Shown one piece after another: positions 6,181 to 6,347 of a DNA stretch of 6,347 nucleotides; position 1 is the first letter of the stretch, and every line of letters starts with the position of its first letter. Source of the DNA: Deltaproteobacteria bacterium (GTDB lineage Bacteria; Desulfobacterota; Desulfobacteria; Desulfobacterales; B30-G6). The DNA lies in contig QMMS01000260.1 of assembly GCA_003647375.1 (NCBI GenBank), forward strand, positions 1 to 6,347. The letters run 5' to 3'. The position numbers were made by a program, and so were the translations under genes. The notes under the pieces are model-generated. The model did no database searches, was not told the origin of the DNA, and worked only from the letters and a program-made list of their open reading frames with translations.

Positions 6181-6187
6181 GCGTGTG

Positions 6188-6193
6188 TCCTTT
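6188..6193 (-). promoter_or_regulatory. Ribosome binding site of pilR
   Basis: The minus strand reads AAAGGA followed by a 7-nt spacer and the ATG at 6180. It supports this start for the receiver domain, which then begins six residues before the first beta-strand (PHILVIDD), as expected. Confidence 0.75.
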
Positions 6194-6220
6194 CGGTAGT
6201 TGTGGTCAGTTAGTGCCCAT

Positions 6221-6262
6221 TCACAAATGGTCTTTTTCCGCGATATCGGCGTTGGACGCCAT
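6221..6262 (-). CDS. Possible 13-codon leader peptide upstream of pilR
   Basis: An ATG at 6262 is preceded by GAGGAG (6275-6270) with a 7-nt spacer, a better RBS than that of pilR. It opens a 13-codon frame (MASNADIAEKDHL) ending in TGA 40 nt before the pilR start. A small hairpin, GGCGT-tgg-ACGCC (6248-6260), overlaps its start. It could be a translated leader, an accidental frame in a repeat, or a relic of a gene. The product matches nothing recognised, and reality as a gene is uncertain. Confidence 0.2.
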   Translation of the reverse strand: MASNADIAEKDHL

Positions 6263-6287
6263 GATTTAACTCCTCAAAATAGCACGC

Positions 6288-6347
6288 TATTACTCCGGGT
6301 TAAATCTGTCGTCCGCCTTGATCTCACGTAAAAATCCTCATTTCTGG
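6288..6347 (+). repeat. Partial third copy of the dispersed repeat (copy C), cut by the window end
   Basis: TATTACTCCGGGTTAAAT (6288-6305) equals the opening block of copy A at 84-103, except that two bases (CG) are missing. After this block the sequence diverges from copies A and B, so it is either a different member of the family or a chance association of a shared terminal motif. The minus-strand frame that is open here to the window edge (stop at 6276-6274) shows no PilS-like motif. Confidence 0.4.

Noticed and set aside
6274..6345. Minus-strand frame open to the window edge, considered as the pilS C-terminus
   Set aside because: Its 23 codons lack the G-x-G-L-G/HATPase end motifs, are rich in Arg and Ser, and overlap the copy C repeat. 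A short tail of an upstream gene cannot be excluded but is not supported.

Overview
The window looks like bacterial chromosome from a Gram-negative, probably Desulfobacterota (former delta-proteobacteria). This is inferred from four things: a PilR/PilA pair with a sigma-54 promoter, a fused VKOR-DsbA protein, a TMTC-like membrane protein with TPRs, and REP-like intergenic elements of the 'GGGAATCCAG / CCGGATCAAGTCCGG' type. No species can be named from the sequence alone. All four convincing genes lie on the minus strand, so transcription runs from high to low coordinates.

Layout in transcription order. (1) 6347-6181: a non-coding leader with part of a dispersed repeat and a 13-codon mini-ORF with a good Shine-Dalgarno sequence. 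(2) 6180-4783: pilR, a complete NtrC-family response regulator. (3) 4782-4367: a dense regulatory region. It holds a 163-bp imperfect inverted repeat directly after the pilR stop, which in RNA resembles a very long intrinsic terminator. This is followed by TGTCA/TGACA sites that could bind PilR, a textbook -24/-12 promoter, and a strong RBS. (4) 4366-3974: pilA, a type IVa major-pilin-like gene, closed by a perfect intrinsic terminator at 3901-3940. (5) 3900-3757: a second repeat copy and a small hairpin. (6) 3756-1621: a 711-residue membrane protein with a GT-C-like N-terminal half and a TPR C-terminal half. (7) 1527-361: a VKOR-DsbA fusion, with a hairpin overlapping its stop. (8) 360-1: a first repeat copy and AT-rich degenerate repeats, without genes.

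How the genes may work together. PilR with sigma-54 very likely drives pilA, and the terminator after pilA separates it from the following pair. That pair could be an envelope-protein maturation module: the VKOR-DsbA protein makes disulfides, and the GT-C/TPR protein may glycosylate exported proteins. PilA has exactly two cysteines and a Ser/Thr-rich globular domain, so it is a possible client of both, but this is inference from proximity. The pair is bracketed by two inverted copies of the same REP-like element, so it may instead be an independent cassette. The most unusual structure is the regulatory knot between pilR and pilA, where the predicted U-tract of the pilR terminator lies inside a palindrome that looks like an activator site for pilA.
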